Positions 1 through 9,443 of a DNA stretch of 64,000 bases are shown here, one piece after another. The first letter of the stretch is position 1, and each line of letters begins with the position of its first letter. Position numbers and translations under genes: made by a program. The DNA is from Saprospiraceae bacterium (GTDB lineage: Bacteria > Bacteroidota > Bacteroidia > Chitinophagales > Saprospiraceae), in the NCBI GenBank assembly GCA_016716335.1, contig JADJWN010000012.1:1-64000 (forward strand), given 5' to 3'. The notes beneath the pieces are model-generated. The model searched no databases. It was not told the origin of the DNA and saw only the letters and a list, made by a program, of their open reading frames with translations.

Positions 1-1650
1 CAGATTGAAGGAATACAGATCATTGTCTCCCTTGTTGAAGGTATTGTACACCTGCCCTACATTAGAGTAAAGGTCACTCCAGGCAGTATTGGTATTCTGA
101 TTTCTCAGACCATTGATATTCACCCCGTTGATGGCATTGTATCTTCCCAATACAGGATTGATGGTTTCATTCAGTGTGAACTCACCGATTCTTTCCAGAT
201 AACCTACGTGCTGGAAGGGATCTCTTTCAAAATCAGGATCATCCGGATCCAGCAATCCAAAAACAGGCACCCAGTCTCTCAGAGTTCTACCATAATATCC
301 GTAATTGAAAAGTCTGTCCTGATGTCTGAAATCCTCTGTACGGGAATTATCCTTCTGATATCCGATAGTCACGGTGTATGAAAGATTCCTGATGGAACTG
401 CTGGACTTGGCAGCCTTATCCGCATCTGACAAATCTGAGATGCCCTGTCTTCCGATTTTGTGTCTGAACCTAAAGTTTGCCCTGTACACATTTGAGTACT
501 GGTATGGATTATTGACCCAATTGAGCAAAGACCAGGCAGAACTTGGGGTAAATCGGTTTTTCTTGTCATTATAGTTGCCTGACAATGTAAAGTCAATATT
601 GTCAGATACTCTGGCATCTATTCTGGCCGTAAGGTCGAGGTCCACATTTTCGTTATTGGGTCTGGCTTTCAATGGCCCGCCCAATCGGTCAGACCTTACC
701 TGTTCCAGAGATGGAAATTCGGTGGTACCGATACGATAGGTAGGATTGGCTTCCAACTCTCTGATCAAAGACTCCGGAGCTCTGTACACTCCGATGGCAG
801 AAGGTCTTTCATCGGCTACATTTCTGTACTGTCCGGAAATCCTGAATCCCAGTATGGATTGTTTCTTGCTATTTCTGAGGATAGGACCTGCCAGGTTACC
901 ACTGAGTAGGTTGTACCCGTAGCCATCCAGATATTCGGAGGTCTCGATATCAAATCCACCGGTAAAATCGTTGGATGGACCCTTGGATGTAAGAGAGATC
1001 AACCCCCCGGTTACGTCTCCGTATCTTGCTTCCAGACCTCCGGTGACTACCTGGAGCTGCTCTATCTCAGACTGAGGGATAAGGTTACCGGTCACCCTGA
1101 CACCATCCAGAAAGTACACAGTCTCATTGGATCTGGAACCTCTTACGGAAATAGCACCGCCATCCCGGGTGGATAGTCCGGCTGAAGTCGCCGCTATGGC
1201 ATTTACGTTTTTAGTGGGTAATACTCTGATTTGCTCGGCTGTGATGGTTTTACCCTGCGTAGTGTTGTCCTGCTCTATAAGCGGAACCTTAAACTCCTTG
1301 ATTTCTATACCCAAATCCAGCAATACGGCATCGTCACTCATGTCAAAGTTTACCCTGTTGGTACGTCCTGCTTTGATCGGTATGTTTGTTTGCCTTTGGG
1401 TAGCAAAACCAATGATACTGACTTCAATGTCGTAATTACCCGGTAAAACATCCGAAATAAAATAATTTCCGTCAAGGTCAGTGTCAGTACCGGTAATCAA
1501 TACTCCTCCTCTGTACAACGCCACAGTGGCAAAGGCGATAGGCTCCCCGTTTTTAGAATCCTTCACCTTACCCTCAATGGTAGTCTGCGCAATGACTCCG
1601 GTAACACTCAGGATTGAAAATACACTCCAAAGTAAAAATTTCCGCATCAT
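1..1650 (-). CDS. TonB-dependent receptor, N-terminal part (runs off left edge)
   Basis: Outer-membrane receptor that would import a ligand using TonB energy; the ligand cannot be told from this part. Reading leftwards from the ATG at 1650 (a second in-frame ATG is at 1647) the frame stays open to base 1, giving 550 residues. It begins with a signal peptide (MRKFLLWSVFSILS), then a carboxypeptidase-regulatory-like beta-sandwich (GKVKDSKNGEPIAFATV, about residues 28-110), then a plug domain (SVRGSRSNETVYFLDGVRV, then TGGLEARYGDVTGG). The start of a beta-barrel follows. This order is standard for Bacteroidota SusC/CirA-like receptors. The C-terminal barrel is outside the window. No SusD partner is visible on this side. 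Confidence 0.9.
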   Translation of the reverse strand, partial: MMRKFLLWSVFSILSVTGVIAQTTIEGKVKDSKNGEPIAFATVALYRGGVLITGTDTDLDGNYFISDVLPGNYDIEVSIIGFATQRQTNIPIKAGRTNRVNFDMSDDAVLLDLGIEIKEFKVPLIEQDNTTQGKTITAEQIRVLPTKNVNAIAATSAGLSTRDGGAISVRGSRSNETVYFLDGVRVTGNLIPQSEIEQLQVVTGGLEARYGDVTGGLISLTSKGPSNDFTGGFDIETSEYLDGYGYNLLSGNLAGPILRNSKKQSILGFRISGQYRNVADERPSAIGVYRAPESLIRELEANPTYRIGTTEFPSLEQVRSDRLGGPLKARPNNENVDLDLTARIDARVSDNIDFTLSGNYNDKKNRFTPSSAWSLLNWVNNPYQYSNVYRANFRFRHKIGRQGISDLSDADKAAKSSSSIRNLSYTVTIGYQKDNSRTEDFRHQDRLFNYGYYGRTLRDWVPVFGLLDPDDPDFERDPFQHVGYLERIGEFTLNETINPVLGRYNAINGVNINGLRNQNTNTAWSDLYSNVGQVYNTFNKGDNDLYSFNL

Positions 1651-1761
1651 AAATTATTGATGGTTTTCGTGTTAAAAATTTCTTAATAGCCTGCAATGTT
1701 AAACATATTCATAGGCACAGCCAAATTTTGTGTAAAAATTTAAGAAAGATTGTATCCTGCG

Positions 1762-2712
1762 CTACATTTTTGTCAGGACCTGTTTTCTGATTTTATTCAA
1801 CATCACCTCTGCAATACGATATAATGACTCTGCAGTCCATCCGGCAATGTGTGGACTCAGTACCACATTATCCATCCTGTATAGCCTGTCATATAATGAC
1901 TTTTCTGAAGATGTAAAGCTCTCAGGCTTTTCATTTTCAAATACATCCAGACAGGCACCGTAAACTTTGCCGCTTTCAAGTGCATCAACCAACGCAACCG
2001 TATCCACTATCTGTCCGCGGGAAGTATTGGAAATTATCACCCCGTCTCTGCATTGATATAAAAATTTTTCATCCACGAGATGATAAGTTTCTGGTGTCAG
2101 AGGTAAATGCAGTGAAATAATATCGCTTTGCCGGATCACTTCTTCAAGCGAAACTTTCCTGACAAAACGCAATGCAGCCGGATATCGCTCCCGATACTTG
2201 TCATAGGATAGAACATTCAGTCTCCATGAAGACAGTTTTTCGGCAAATGCACAGCCGGTATTGCCCATTCCGATGATACCCACAGTTCTACCCATCAGCT
2301 CGAGGCCTCTGTTTTTTTCCCGATGCCAGATTCCGGACCTGACTTCGCTGTCTGCTCTCGTAAGATGATTCATCAGGGCCAGCAACATACCCATCTCATG
2401 CTCTGCCACCGCATTTCTGTTGCCTTCCGGAGAATTGATCACCTTGATTTTCTTTCTTTTTGCATAGGGTACATCTATGATTTCAAGTCCTGATCCCAGC
2501 CTGCCTATAAACCTTAAATTCCCGCCCACATCTATCATTTCCTTGTGCATCTGTATTTTGCTGTTGATGATTATTCCGTCATATTCAGCAATGATGTTTT
2601 TTAACTGCGCATTTTCCACCGCAGTATCGTACACCACTTCACACCCCTCTGCTCTTAGCCCATCAATCAGCAAGGTATGCACTTTGTCTGTGATTAAAAT
2701 TCTGAGTCCCAT
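1762..2712 (-). CDS. D-2-hydroxyacid dehydrogenase (phosphoglycerate dehydrogenase-like)
   Basis: NAD-dependent oxidoreductase of the D-isomer-specific 2-hydroxyacid dehydrogenase family; a 3-phosphoglycerate dehydrogenase role in serine synthesis is possible but not proven. With the ATG at 2712 it has 316 residues. A Rossmann motif GIIGMGNTG lies near residue 147. The catalytic triad is visible as Arg in NTSRGQIVD (about 232), Glu in FENEKPE (about 261) and His in LSPHIAG (about 288). There is no C-terminal ACT domain, so it is a short form without the usual serine-binding regulatory domain. A longer start at 2739 is open, but the shorter one begins directly at the family's N-terminal strand. 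It lies downstream of no obvious partner and reads towards the TonB receptor start. Confidence 0.85.
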   Translation of the reverse strand: MGLRILITDKVHTLLIDGLRAEGCEVVYDTAVENAQLKNIIAEYDGIIINSKIQMHKEMIDVGGNLRFIGRLGSGLEIIDVPYAKRKKIKVINSPEGNRNAVAEHEMGMLLALMNHLTRADSEVRSGIWHREKNRGLELMGRTVGIIGMGNTGCAFAEKLSSWRLNVLSYDKYRERYPAALRFVRKVSLEEVIRQSDIISLHLPLTPETYHLVDEKFLYQCRDGVIISNTSRGQIVDTVALVDALESGKVYGACLDVFENEKPESFTSSEKSLYDRLYRMDNVVLSPHIAGWTAESLYRIAEVMLNKIRKQVLTKM

Positions 2713-3027
2713 TTTTGTATTTAGGATGCATAAATACATCAGTTTGATGAATTTTTTAAATCCGGAATCAAAAGTCAGGGTAAAAAGCCCTGCATGTGGT
2801 TGATTCCTGTGGTTTCAGCAAATCATGATTCTTAGCGGAAATGTAGAGCCTGCACAGTTGAAGCCCCAATTTTCTACCTTATTGATAAACTCCTGAATCT
2901 CTACAAAACTCCTTACCGGTGATATGCCGAAACCCTTATGAAAGGTTTTACACAATATATTATTTTTTGTTATAATATGTATTGTAATTAAAATTTTATA
3001 ATTGAGCCTATATTCCAAAATATTGTT

Positions 3028-3035
3028 TAATTTTG
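3028..3035 (+). promoter_or_regulatory. Bacteroidota -7 promoter element
   Basis: TAATTTTG fits the Bacteroidota -7 consensus TAnnTTTG, with a TTG 23 bases upstream as a possible -33 element. The expected transcript start near 3042 lies between the longest open start (3002) and the ATG at 3080, which supports 3080 as the real start of the next gene. Confidence 0.55.
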
Positions 3036-3079
3036 CAAATACCCTGAAAGCCGGTTTGTGTAATCCTAAACCAACCGTG

Positions 3080-4276
3080 ATGAGAAAATTCATTATCTCC
3101 TGTTTAATTTTGGCTCTGCAAACTACCCTGTTGAGTCAGATTTCCATCAATACGCCACTATTTACCTATTCCCAAAATTTCAATTCATTGGCAAATTCTG
3201 GCTCATCTTCAATTTTGCCTGTGGGTTGGTTTTTTAGAGAGATAGGGATTGATAAAGATAGTTTTTATGTTGCCGGTAGTGGAACATCCAACACTGGCAA
3301 TACCTACAGTTTTGGTTCTTCCGGTAGCAGTGAAAGAGCATTGGGTGGATTGAGATCTGATGAATTGGTCACGACTTTCGGGGTTAAATTTATCAATAAC
3401 ACGGGAGGTGTCATTCCCTCTGTAACCATCACTTACACCGGTGAGCAATGGAGAATAGGTAGCACCGGCAGAATGGACAGACTTATTTTCCAATACAGTT
3501 TGGATGCAGATAGTCTGCATACCGGCACCTGGACCAATTTTACCAATCTGGATTTCATAGCTCCCACCACAGTAGGGCCTGTCGGCAGACTTAATGGCAA
3601 TCTTCCGGAAAACAGACGTACGATGTCTTTTACCATTCCCGATCTGGATATACCCGACGGGGGCATGCTTTTTTTACGTTGGCTGGATTTTGATGCCACG
3701 GATGAAGACGATGGTCTGAGCGTAGATGATTTTATTATCAGCAATACTCCACTGCCGATTGTTATTACTTCCCTGAATGTGTCAAAAATCCGTAGTATCA
3801 CAGAAGTTAGATTCAGTACGGTCTCTGAAGTCAACAGCGATTATTTCTCTGTTGAACGGTCCGGAGACGGTCGTATTTTTACAGAAATCGGAAGACTCAA
3901 AGCTGCAGGAGAAAGTCGGAAAAACAAATATTACACTTATATTGATCAAAATCCAATCATAGGTACCAATTACTATCGTGTTCGGCAGGTGGACACAGAT
4001 GGAAATTATCGTATCACAGAAGCAGCCAAAGTGCAATTTGATGCTGAAAAAAAATTCAGCCTTTATCCAACCCAAACTACAGACAATATCAATATTTTTA
4101 CAGATCTTACTGGATACGACATAATTATATTTGATACAGGAGGAAAAGAAAGACTACGTGCAGTAAATTTATCCGGCGACCAAAAATTTTCCTTAAATGC
4201 TCTTCAAGCCGGTACATATATCCTTCATTTCAGAGACGAATACAGCATTAAGGTAATAAAGATCGTGAAAATCTGA
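3080..4276 (+). CDS. T9SS type A sorting domain-containing secreted protein
   Basis: Secreted protein of unknown function, predicted to leave the cell by the type IX secretion system. From the ATG at 3080 it has 398 residues. It opens with a signal peptide (MRKFIISCLILALQTTLLSQ), followed by a jelly-roll-like Gly/Ser-rich region with DDGLSVDDFIISN. A fibronectin-like module common in Saprospiraceae proteins follows (VNSDYFSVERSGDGR to GTNYYRVRQVDTDG). The end is a type A sorting domain (FSLYPTQTTDNINI to LQAGTYILHFRD and a final KVIKIVKI). The start at 3002 is rejected because it adds residues before the signal peptide and precedes the promoter. It is a tandem paralogue of the gene at 4485. 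Confidence 0.85.
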   Translation: MRKFIISCLILALQTTLLSQISINTPLFTYSQNFNSLANSGSSSILPVGWFFREIGIDKDSFYVAGSGTSNTGNTYSFGSSGSSERALGGLRSDELVTTFGVKFINNTGGVIPSVTITYTGEQWRIGSTGRMDRLIFQYSLDADSLHTGTWTNFTNLDFIAPTTVGPVGRLNGNLPENRRTMSFTIPDLDIPDGGMLFLRWLDFDATDEDDGLSVDDFIISNTPLPIVITSLNVSKIRSITEVRFSTVSEVNSDYFSVERSGDGRIFTEIGRLKAAGESRKNKYYTYIDQNPIIGTNYYRVRQVDTDGNYRITEAAKVQFDAEKKFSLYPTQTTDNINIFTDLTGYDIIIFDTGGKERLRAVNLSGDQKFSLNALQAGTYILHFRDEYSIKVIKIVKI

Positions 4277-4409
4277 GAGGTAGTTTAGACTTTTTGAATC
4301 GAGATATTACACTCCTATACTTCTAATTAAACAGATCTGCTTTAGGCATGAGTTTGTTAAGTTTTCATTAATTGCTTCAAATACACCCTACTGTCATTCG
4401 GATTAGGCA

Positions 4410-4417
4410 TAACTTTG
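4410..4417 (+). promoter_or_regulatory. Bacteroidota -7 promoter element
   Basis: TAACTTTG matches TAnnTTTG about 70 bases upstream of the next ATG. No clear -33 TTTG is seen, so the call rests on the -7 box alone. Confidence 0.4.
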
Positions 4418-4484
4418 CAGTAGATTCAGTTTCTGCGGTACCCCAAATGCCATAATCTGATTTTTTCAAACCAAACAATCTGAG

Positions 4485-5570
4485 ATGAGAGTAGTACTTA
4501 CTTTTCTGTTTGCATTTATTATTTTATTGAATCTTCCGGCGCAAAGATTCGTATTGGAAAATTTTTCGGGTGGATTTCCAACCGGTTGGAACCCGGATGA
4601 CGCTAGAATTAATGTAGTGTCTTCCTCTGCCAGCAGCGGTTATTCATCCCCTGTTCCCGCATCAGGAGGAAACAATATTATTTTTACTAACTGTCTCCCC
4701 AATGCCTCAACTATCACTCTTACCACCTCATCCTATGATTTCACAGGTAAGTCAGGTATTAGAATAGGCTTTGGTATCAGAAGAACTAATACTGGTATTG
4801 AATTGTCCGTATCTTATTCTATTAATGGTGGATCTCCTGTCAGCATAGCTACTACTTCAGGTACAGGTACTACCTGGCAATATCTGCAATATGACATACC
4901 GGCTTTAGATAACCAAAATAATGTAGTATTTTTATTTCAGATTACAACTGGTGGCGCTTCTGGAATGGCTGCCTGTGGTATGGGTTCAGGCAACACCAGA
5001 ATTGACGACTTTGCCATCGGGCAGAATATGAGCTTGGGTCTTCCGATGCCTGTGACATTCAATTCATTTGAGCTTACCAAATCACTGAATAACGCTATGA
5101 TTTCCTTCTCCACTGCCTCCGAAACCAACAACTCCCACTTCAATATCGAGAGATCCGGAGATGGCAGAAAGTTTCACTCTATTGGTGAGATTAAAGGTGC
5201 AGGCGACAGCAGGGAAGAAAGGCATTACTATTTTACAGACGAAAAGCCGCTGCCGGGTACCAATTATTACAGAATCCGTCAGACAGACTATGACGGCACT
5301 TACAGTTTTTCTGAAATCAAAGCTGTAAGGTTTGCTCTTGCACCGGCATTCGATATCAACCCTAAACAAACGGAAGGAAGGCTCTGGATAGATACGGACA
5401 TCGAAAATTATGATTTACAGATATTCGGAAGTGATGGGAGAGTGATGTATTCATCACAAAAACTTTCTTCTGCACAATCCATAGACCTTAACCATCTTAA
5501 ACCCGGCATTTATTACCTAAAGCTCACGCATCAAGGGGTAAGCCACACCCAAAGAATTATCCGTATTTAA
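4485..5570 (+). CDS. T9SS type A sorting domain-containing secreted protein (paralogue)
   Basis: Secreted protein of 361 residues with unknown activity. A signal peptide (MRVVLTFLFAFIILLNLPAQ) leads into a beta-rich, Ser/Thr/Gly-rich domain ending in TRIDDFAIGQN. The same fibronectin-like module as in the preceding gene follows (NNSHFNIERSGDGRKF, GTNYYRIRQTDYDGTYSF). A type A sorting domain closes the protein (IDLNHLKPGIYYLKLTHQG, final TQRIIRI). Order of modules and linker sequences match the gene at 3080, so the pair probably arose by duplication and diverged in the N-terminal domain. It ends 24 bases before a strong hairpin terminator. Confidence 0.85.
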   Translation: MRVVLTFLFAFIILLNLPAQRFVLENFSGGFPTGWNPDDARINVVSSSASSGYSSPVPASGGNNIIFTNCLPNASTITLTTSSYDFTGKSGIRIGFGIRRTNTGIELSVSYSINGGSPVSIATTSGTGTTWQYLQYDIPALDNQNNVVFLFQITTGGASGMAACGMGSGNTRIDDFAIGQNMSLGLPMPVTFNSFELTKSLNNAMISFSTASETNNSHFNIERSGDGRKFHSIGEIKGAGDSREERHYYFTDEKPLPGTNYYRIRQTDYDGTYSFSEIKAVRFALAPAFDINPKQTEGRLWIDTDIENYDLQIFGSDGRVMYSSQKLSSAQSIDLNHLKPGIYYLKLTHQGVSHTQRIIRI

Positions 5571-5594
5571 TAGATTATTATCCTTTCGAAATAC

Positions 5595-5629
5595 AAAAAG
5601 GGCAACAATTACACACTGTTGCCCTTTTT
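5595..5629. terminator. Bidirectional rho-independent terminator
   Basis: The arms GGGCAACA (5600-5607) and TGTTGCCC (5617-5624) form a perfect 8-bp stem with a 9-base loop. It is flanked by an A run on the left and a T run on the right, so it works on both strands. It sits between two converging genes. Confidence 0.9.
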
Positions 5630-5653
5630 TCATTTTCATTCATCAGGGGGTTT

Positions 5654-6211
5654 TTATTTCAGCAGGTGCCGGAAGGGGTCTTCCCAACTGTCAAACACTT
5701 GCAAATTATATTTTTCTATTTTTTGGATCAGTTTTTCGGCATAATCCGGATCTGTGGCATATCCGCTGTTTCTTAGCCCGCGGGCCCACTCTTTGTAGTC
5801 AAAACGGTTTATGCCAAACAGTGCCTGATAGCGCTCTGATTCTTTCAGAAAATTGGATCTGTCCACATAGCTGTCCACCGTACTGTTGTAAGCACGAAAA
5901 CAGGATTCTATAAGCTGTCCTTTTTTGTTGTAATCATCGTCTTTGTGGTAGTAGGTTTTACCGGTCCACCAGGACTTGCACTTGATGCCAAAGTGATTGT
6001 TAGCTTCTTTGGCCAGCTTGCTTGTACCATAGTGTGACTCGTGCAGTCCCTGCGCTAGCGTTACACTGGCGGGAATACCGGTACGATACATTTCCACGAC
6101 AGCAAGATCCTTGTACTGCTCTATGTAATCTGCTGCAGCTTTTTCAGCAGAAAAATTAAAGGATACGAATATTACACTCATCAAGAGTGCGGGGAATCTC
6201 AGAAACGACAT
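5654..6211 (-). CDS. Glucosaminidase domain-containing protein (GH73, FlgJ-like)
   Basis: Peptidoglycan hydrolase that would cut the glycan backbone as a beta-N-acetylglucosaminidase. From the ATG at 6211 it has 185 residues: a signal peptide (MSFLRFPALLMSVIFVSF), then a single GH73 domain. The likely catalytic Glu is in TLAQGLHESHYGTSK (about residue 58), and NNHFGIKCKSWWTGKTY follows, which is typical of the family. The domain ends with WARGLRNSGYATDPDYAEKL, also typical. No LysM or SH3 cell-wall-binding module is present. An in-frame ATG at 6232 would add seven residues before the signal peptide. Confidence 0.88.
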   Translation of the reverse strand: MSFLRFPALLMSVIFVSFNFSAEKAAADYIEQYKDLAVVEMYRTGIPASVTLAQGLHESHYGTSKLAKEANNHFGIKCKSWWTGKTYYHKDDDYNKKGQLIESCFRAYNSTVDSYVDRSNFLKESERYQALFGINRFDYKEWARGLRNSGYATDPDYAEKLIQKIEKYNLQVFDSWEDPFRHLLK

Positions 6212-6271
6212 GTTGCAATATTGTTTTACCAAAATATTCTCAAATCCCGTGCCAATCCGGGAAGAATGTCA

Positions 6272-7867
6272 TCATGGGCAATCCGACAACTGTGTAATCG
6301 TGAGCACTCCGGAATTATTCACCCGGATTTTATAGCACAGATCATTGTCGCCCCTGAGAATGATACCTTTGGTAAAGCTACGGATGCACAGATCCGTATT
6401 GTCCCATTTGATGGTGGCTTCTTCATTTTCAGGACAATAGGATTCTGCATTGCCGTATAATGATCCGGAGATATTTATTTTTACAGAGCGACATATACCA
6501 TTATTGTCTTTGAGCACCAATTTCCTTCTTGGATCTGTCAGTACAAAATCGTTGTCGTGAAGCTCAGTATATTGCTGATTGGGCAGATAGCATACTATTC
6601 TTTCTGCACCGATACTTCCGTTTGGCAGGGCTTTGATGCGATAACAATCTCCTTTGGGCGAAGTCAATACTATTCCTTTTGCAGGGCTATTAAAATAAGC
6701 CCCTGAATATCTCGCATCCGTTATTTTGCTTACCGTACCGGAAGTGTCTGCAGGCACTTTAAGTTTCAACGTATATAGTCCCTGCGTGATATCTGACATC
6801 AGAATGCATCCGGAGGGCAGAAAGGGGTAAGTGCCCCAATGGCCTTTCCAGTCGTGCTGGGGTAGATTATAACCCTGGCCGTTGTGAGCGGTATAGGAGT
6901 CAAACCAGGCTATTCTTTTGGGCTGAAGTGGATTGGAAATATCAAAGACCTGGAGGCCGTCTTCATAATAGGAAATAAAGAGGCTGTCGTCTTTTACAAA
7001 AGGATTGTGGGGCCTGCATCCTGTATCGTTCACTTCCAGTGGTTCCTTAAAACTATGCACATAATTAATACTGGTACCGGGACCTGTGCCGGATATTTGG
7101 TAGACCCTGATAGGCAAGCCTCTGGGCACTTCCTCGGCCGAAAAGGCATGGGTGCCTGCATTGTTCAGCCAGCTGCTATGATTGTATCCGGGGGTCACAT
7201 CGATAGATGCGAGCAGCTGGATATTGTTCACATTGGTAGCATCCCAGATATAGTATCCATTGTAGCCGTGTGAGGCATAAACGATGTTATTGCGTACATA
7301 CAGGTCATGAATGTAGCTGGTGGGAAAATGCCTTATTAAAACTGGATTGGCCGGATTGCTCAGGGAATATATGAGCATGCCACCGATATTAGACCCTGCT
7401 ACATACAGTCTGGCATGGGCTGTATCCACAAATATATTATGTGCACTGGTAAATACATTGGTTTGATTGGTGTAGCTCAGTGTATTCATATTGATGATCT
7501 GTAGTCCTGAATAACAGGGCCGTCCGGACGTATGATCGCAGACCCCGTACACATAATGTCCGTAAGTCTTGTAATCCCTCCATATGGCATTGGCCCCGTC
7601 TATAAAGCTCTGCACCAATACCGGATTGCTGCAATCGGTTACATTATAAATATTGATCGCCAGCGCACTGCCAATAATGGCATATTCCTGCCCCTGACTA
7701 TCCACATATCCCCAAACATCGCTATATTCATTACCCGGCATACAGGCCGCATGTCCTTTCAGGTCAATATTAAAACCCTGACAGACGAGCGTATTTACGC
7801 TGATTAAAAAAATTGAAATGATGAGAATTCTGGTCAACATAAAAATCATGTTTTTACAGTTTTTCAT
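6272..7867 (-). CDS. Choice-of-anchor B family secreted protein
   Basis: Exported protein of 531 residues. After a hydrophobic signal sequence (ILIISIFLISVNTLVCQG) it has a series of propeller-like repeats of the LVIVP type: phrases such as INIYNVTDCSNPVLVQSF, LMIYSLSNPANPVLIRHF-like and LQVFDISNPLQPKRIAWF recur about every 45-50 residues. This is the pattern of choice-of-anchor B proteins, in which one conserved body carries different C-terminal anchors. Here the C-terminal 120 residues (after about 400) are a beta-rich region with repeated GIVLTSPKGDCYRI and GIILRGDNDLCYKI units. They do not look like a standard T9SS type A domain. Ligand and role are unknown. Confidence 0.75.
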   Translation of the reverse strand: MKNCKNMIFMLTRILIISIFLISVNTLVCQGFNIDLKGHAACMPGNEYSDVWGYVDSQGQEYAIIGSALAINIYNVTDCSNPVLVQSFIDGANAIWRDYKTYGHYVYGVCDHTSGRPCYSGLQIINMNTLSYTNQTNVFTSAHNIFVDTAHARLYVAGSNIGGMLIYSLSNPANPVLIRHFPTSYIHDLYVRNNIVYASHGYNGYYIWDATNVNNIQLLASIDVTPGYNHSSWLNNAGTHAFSAEEVPRGLPIRVYQISGTGPGTSINYVHSFKEPLEVNDTGCRPHNPFVKDDSLFISYYEDGLQVFDISNPLQPKRIAWFDSYTAHNGQGYNLPQHDWKGHWGTYPFLPSGCILMSDITQGLYTLKLKVPADTSGTVSKITDARYSGAYFNSPAKGIVLTSPKGDCYRIKALPNGSIGAERIVCYLPNQQYTELHDNDFVLTDPRRKLVLKDNNGICRSVKINISGSLYGNAESYCPENEEATIKWDNTDLCIRSFTKGIILRGDNDLCYKIRVNNSGVLTITQLSDCP

Positions 7868-8018
7868 TAAAAACAGATAAGTTTGTCTTTCGAAATAGTT
7901 TGGTGAATTGCTAATGCAAGCATACTGCCTACTCGCCGGAGATTGATTTAAGCAGGCTTTTATTCTCAGGGTATTGATTTTGCAAAGTAATCATCTACCA
8001 CAGAAACCACAACAATGC

Positions 8019-8636
8019 ATGACAAATATACATCCAAATATAATATCGCATCTCAATCAGGATGAAAAAATAAAGGCATTGACAGAAAAGTTACCTCTTT
8101 ATATCGATTACACTCCCGGGAAGGTGCCTGATCAACTGATTAAGTCTGTCATATCACAGCAACTCTCCACTCTGGCAGCCCAAAGTATCTATAAAAGATT
8201 TTTAAGTCTATTGCCCCCGAATGCTGATGTTTGTGACTCTATCCTGCTTCTGGAGGATGAGGTAATGAGGACTGCCGGACTTTCTTTTCAGAAAATCACA
8301 TATATCAGAAATATTGCCGGACACTTCGCGGAGGCAAAGTACAAGGAAGATGATTGGCATCTATGGGATGATGAAACCATCATTGACAAACTCACATCCA
8401 TCAAAGGTGTAGGAAAATGGACCGTACAGATGCTGCTCATGTTTACCTTGCACAGACCGGATGTGCTGCCCTATGATGACCTCATAATACGAAAAAGCAT
8501 AGTCAGACTGTACGGAATACAATCCACAGGAAAAGCTCAGGTACACGACATAGAAAGGGTGGCAGAAGTGTGGCGTCCTTATCGCTCTATAGCCTGCAGA
8601 TACCTATGGGCAGCCAAAGACATTATTTTATCCTGA
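8019..8636 (+). CDS. DNA-3-methyladenine glycosylase II family (AlkA-like, HhH-GPD)
   Basis: Base-excision repair glycosylase that would remove alkylated purines from DNA. It has 205 residues from the ATG at 8019. The HhH-GPD core is clear: VISQQLSTLAAQSIYKRF, then the helix-hairpin-helix IKGVGKWTVQMLLMF (about 128-142), then the catalytic Asp region LPYDDLIIRKSI (about 151-162). It ends with WRPYRSIACRYLWAAKD, typical of AlkA/MAG proteins. It lacks the AlkA N-terminal domain, as is common in short bacterial members. The start at 7974 is rejected because a -7-like element (TGATTTTG, 7975-7982) lies inside that extension. First gene of a likely four-gene operon. Confidence 0.88.
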   Translation: MTNIHPNIISHLNQDEKIKALTEKLPLYIDYTPGKVPDQLIKSVISQQLSTLAAQSIYKRFLSLLPPNADVCDSILLLEDEVMRTAGLSFQKITYIRNIAGHFAEAKYKEDDWHLWDDETIIDKLTSIKGVGKWTVQMLLMFTLHRPDVLPYDDLIIRKSIVRLYGIQSTGKAQVHDIERVAEVWRPYRSIACRYLWAAKDIILS

Positions 8637-8647
8637 TTGCAAAAATT

Positions 8648-9439
8648 ATGTACACTGTCGAGGAAATTTGGATTTATCCGGTGAAGAGTTTTGCAGGCAT
8701 TTCTGTAGAAAATGCACAGGCATTACATTCCGGTTTTGAGCATGACAGAAGGTGGATGCTTCTGGATGCAGAAAATCATTTTGTCACACAGAGAGAAATA
8801 CCCAAATTATGCCTTTTTATTCCTTCAATTGAAGGTAATATCCTGCGTATTACCTACGAAGATCAGTCTGCCGAGCTTTACATCCAAAGTAACGAAGGGA
8901 AAATCTTTGAATCCCGGATATGGGATGACACTGCACTGGTATGTGAAGCAGATAAAAGTGCCAGCCGGTTTATTTCTGACATTCTGCAAAAAGAGCTAAA
9001 GCTGGTCAGAATTTTTGATGAGGCTTCAAGATATCATTTCTCGGAGACCTCCGGAAAGAAATATCCGGTAAGTCTGGCCGACGGATATCCTTATTTAATG
9101 ATATCAAGGCAAAGTATGGAATTACTACAGCAGAAGGCCGGGTCTGAATTCAGTGTGAAAAGGTTTCGTCCAAATCTGGTCATTTCTGCAAGTGAAGCTC
9201 ATCAAGAAGATACATGGCGGCAACTTGGCATTGGTCAGGCTGCATTTGAAAATGTAAAACCCTGCGCCCGATGTATTATGGTCAATGTAGATCCTGATAG
9301 TGCCCGGGTCACCAAACAGCCTTTAAAAAGTCTGTCCCATTACAGGAAGAAAGAAAATAAAATTTATTTTGGAACGAATATGGCATGCTATCTGGAAGGC
9401 ATGGTAACTGTAGGGGATAAAATCACTTTTAGTACTTAA
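8648..9439 (+). CDS. MOSC domain-containing protein (YcbX/mARC type)
   Basis: Predicted molybdenum-cofactor protein of the mARC/YcbX group, which reduces N-hydroxylated compounds. It has 263 residues from the ATG at 8648, 11 bases after the previous stop. The N-terminal beta-barrel starts with EEIWIYPVKSFAGISV and carries FEHDRRWMLLDAENHFVTQRE, both hallmarks of the group. The MOSC domain holds FRPNLVIS and the conserved cysteine in NVKPCARCIMVNVDP (about residue 220), which ligates molybdenum in studied members. No ferredoxin domain is fused, so an external electron donor would be needed. Clear operon position; the functional link to the DNA glycosylase is not obvious. Confidence 0.88.
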   Translation: MYTVEEIWIYPVKSFAGISVENAQALHSGFEHDRRWMLLDAENHFVTQREIPKLCLFIPSIEGNILRITYEDQSAELYIQSNEGKIFESRIWDDTALVCEADKSASRFISDILQKELKLVRIFDEASRYHFSETSGKKYPVSLADGYPYLMISRQSMELLQQKAGSEFSVKRFRPNLVISASEAHQEDTWRQLGIGQAAFENVKPCARCIMVNVDPDSARVTKQPLKSLSHYRKKENKIYFGTNMACYLEGMVTVGDKITFST

Positions 9440-9443
9440 TAAA

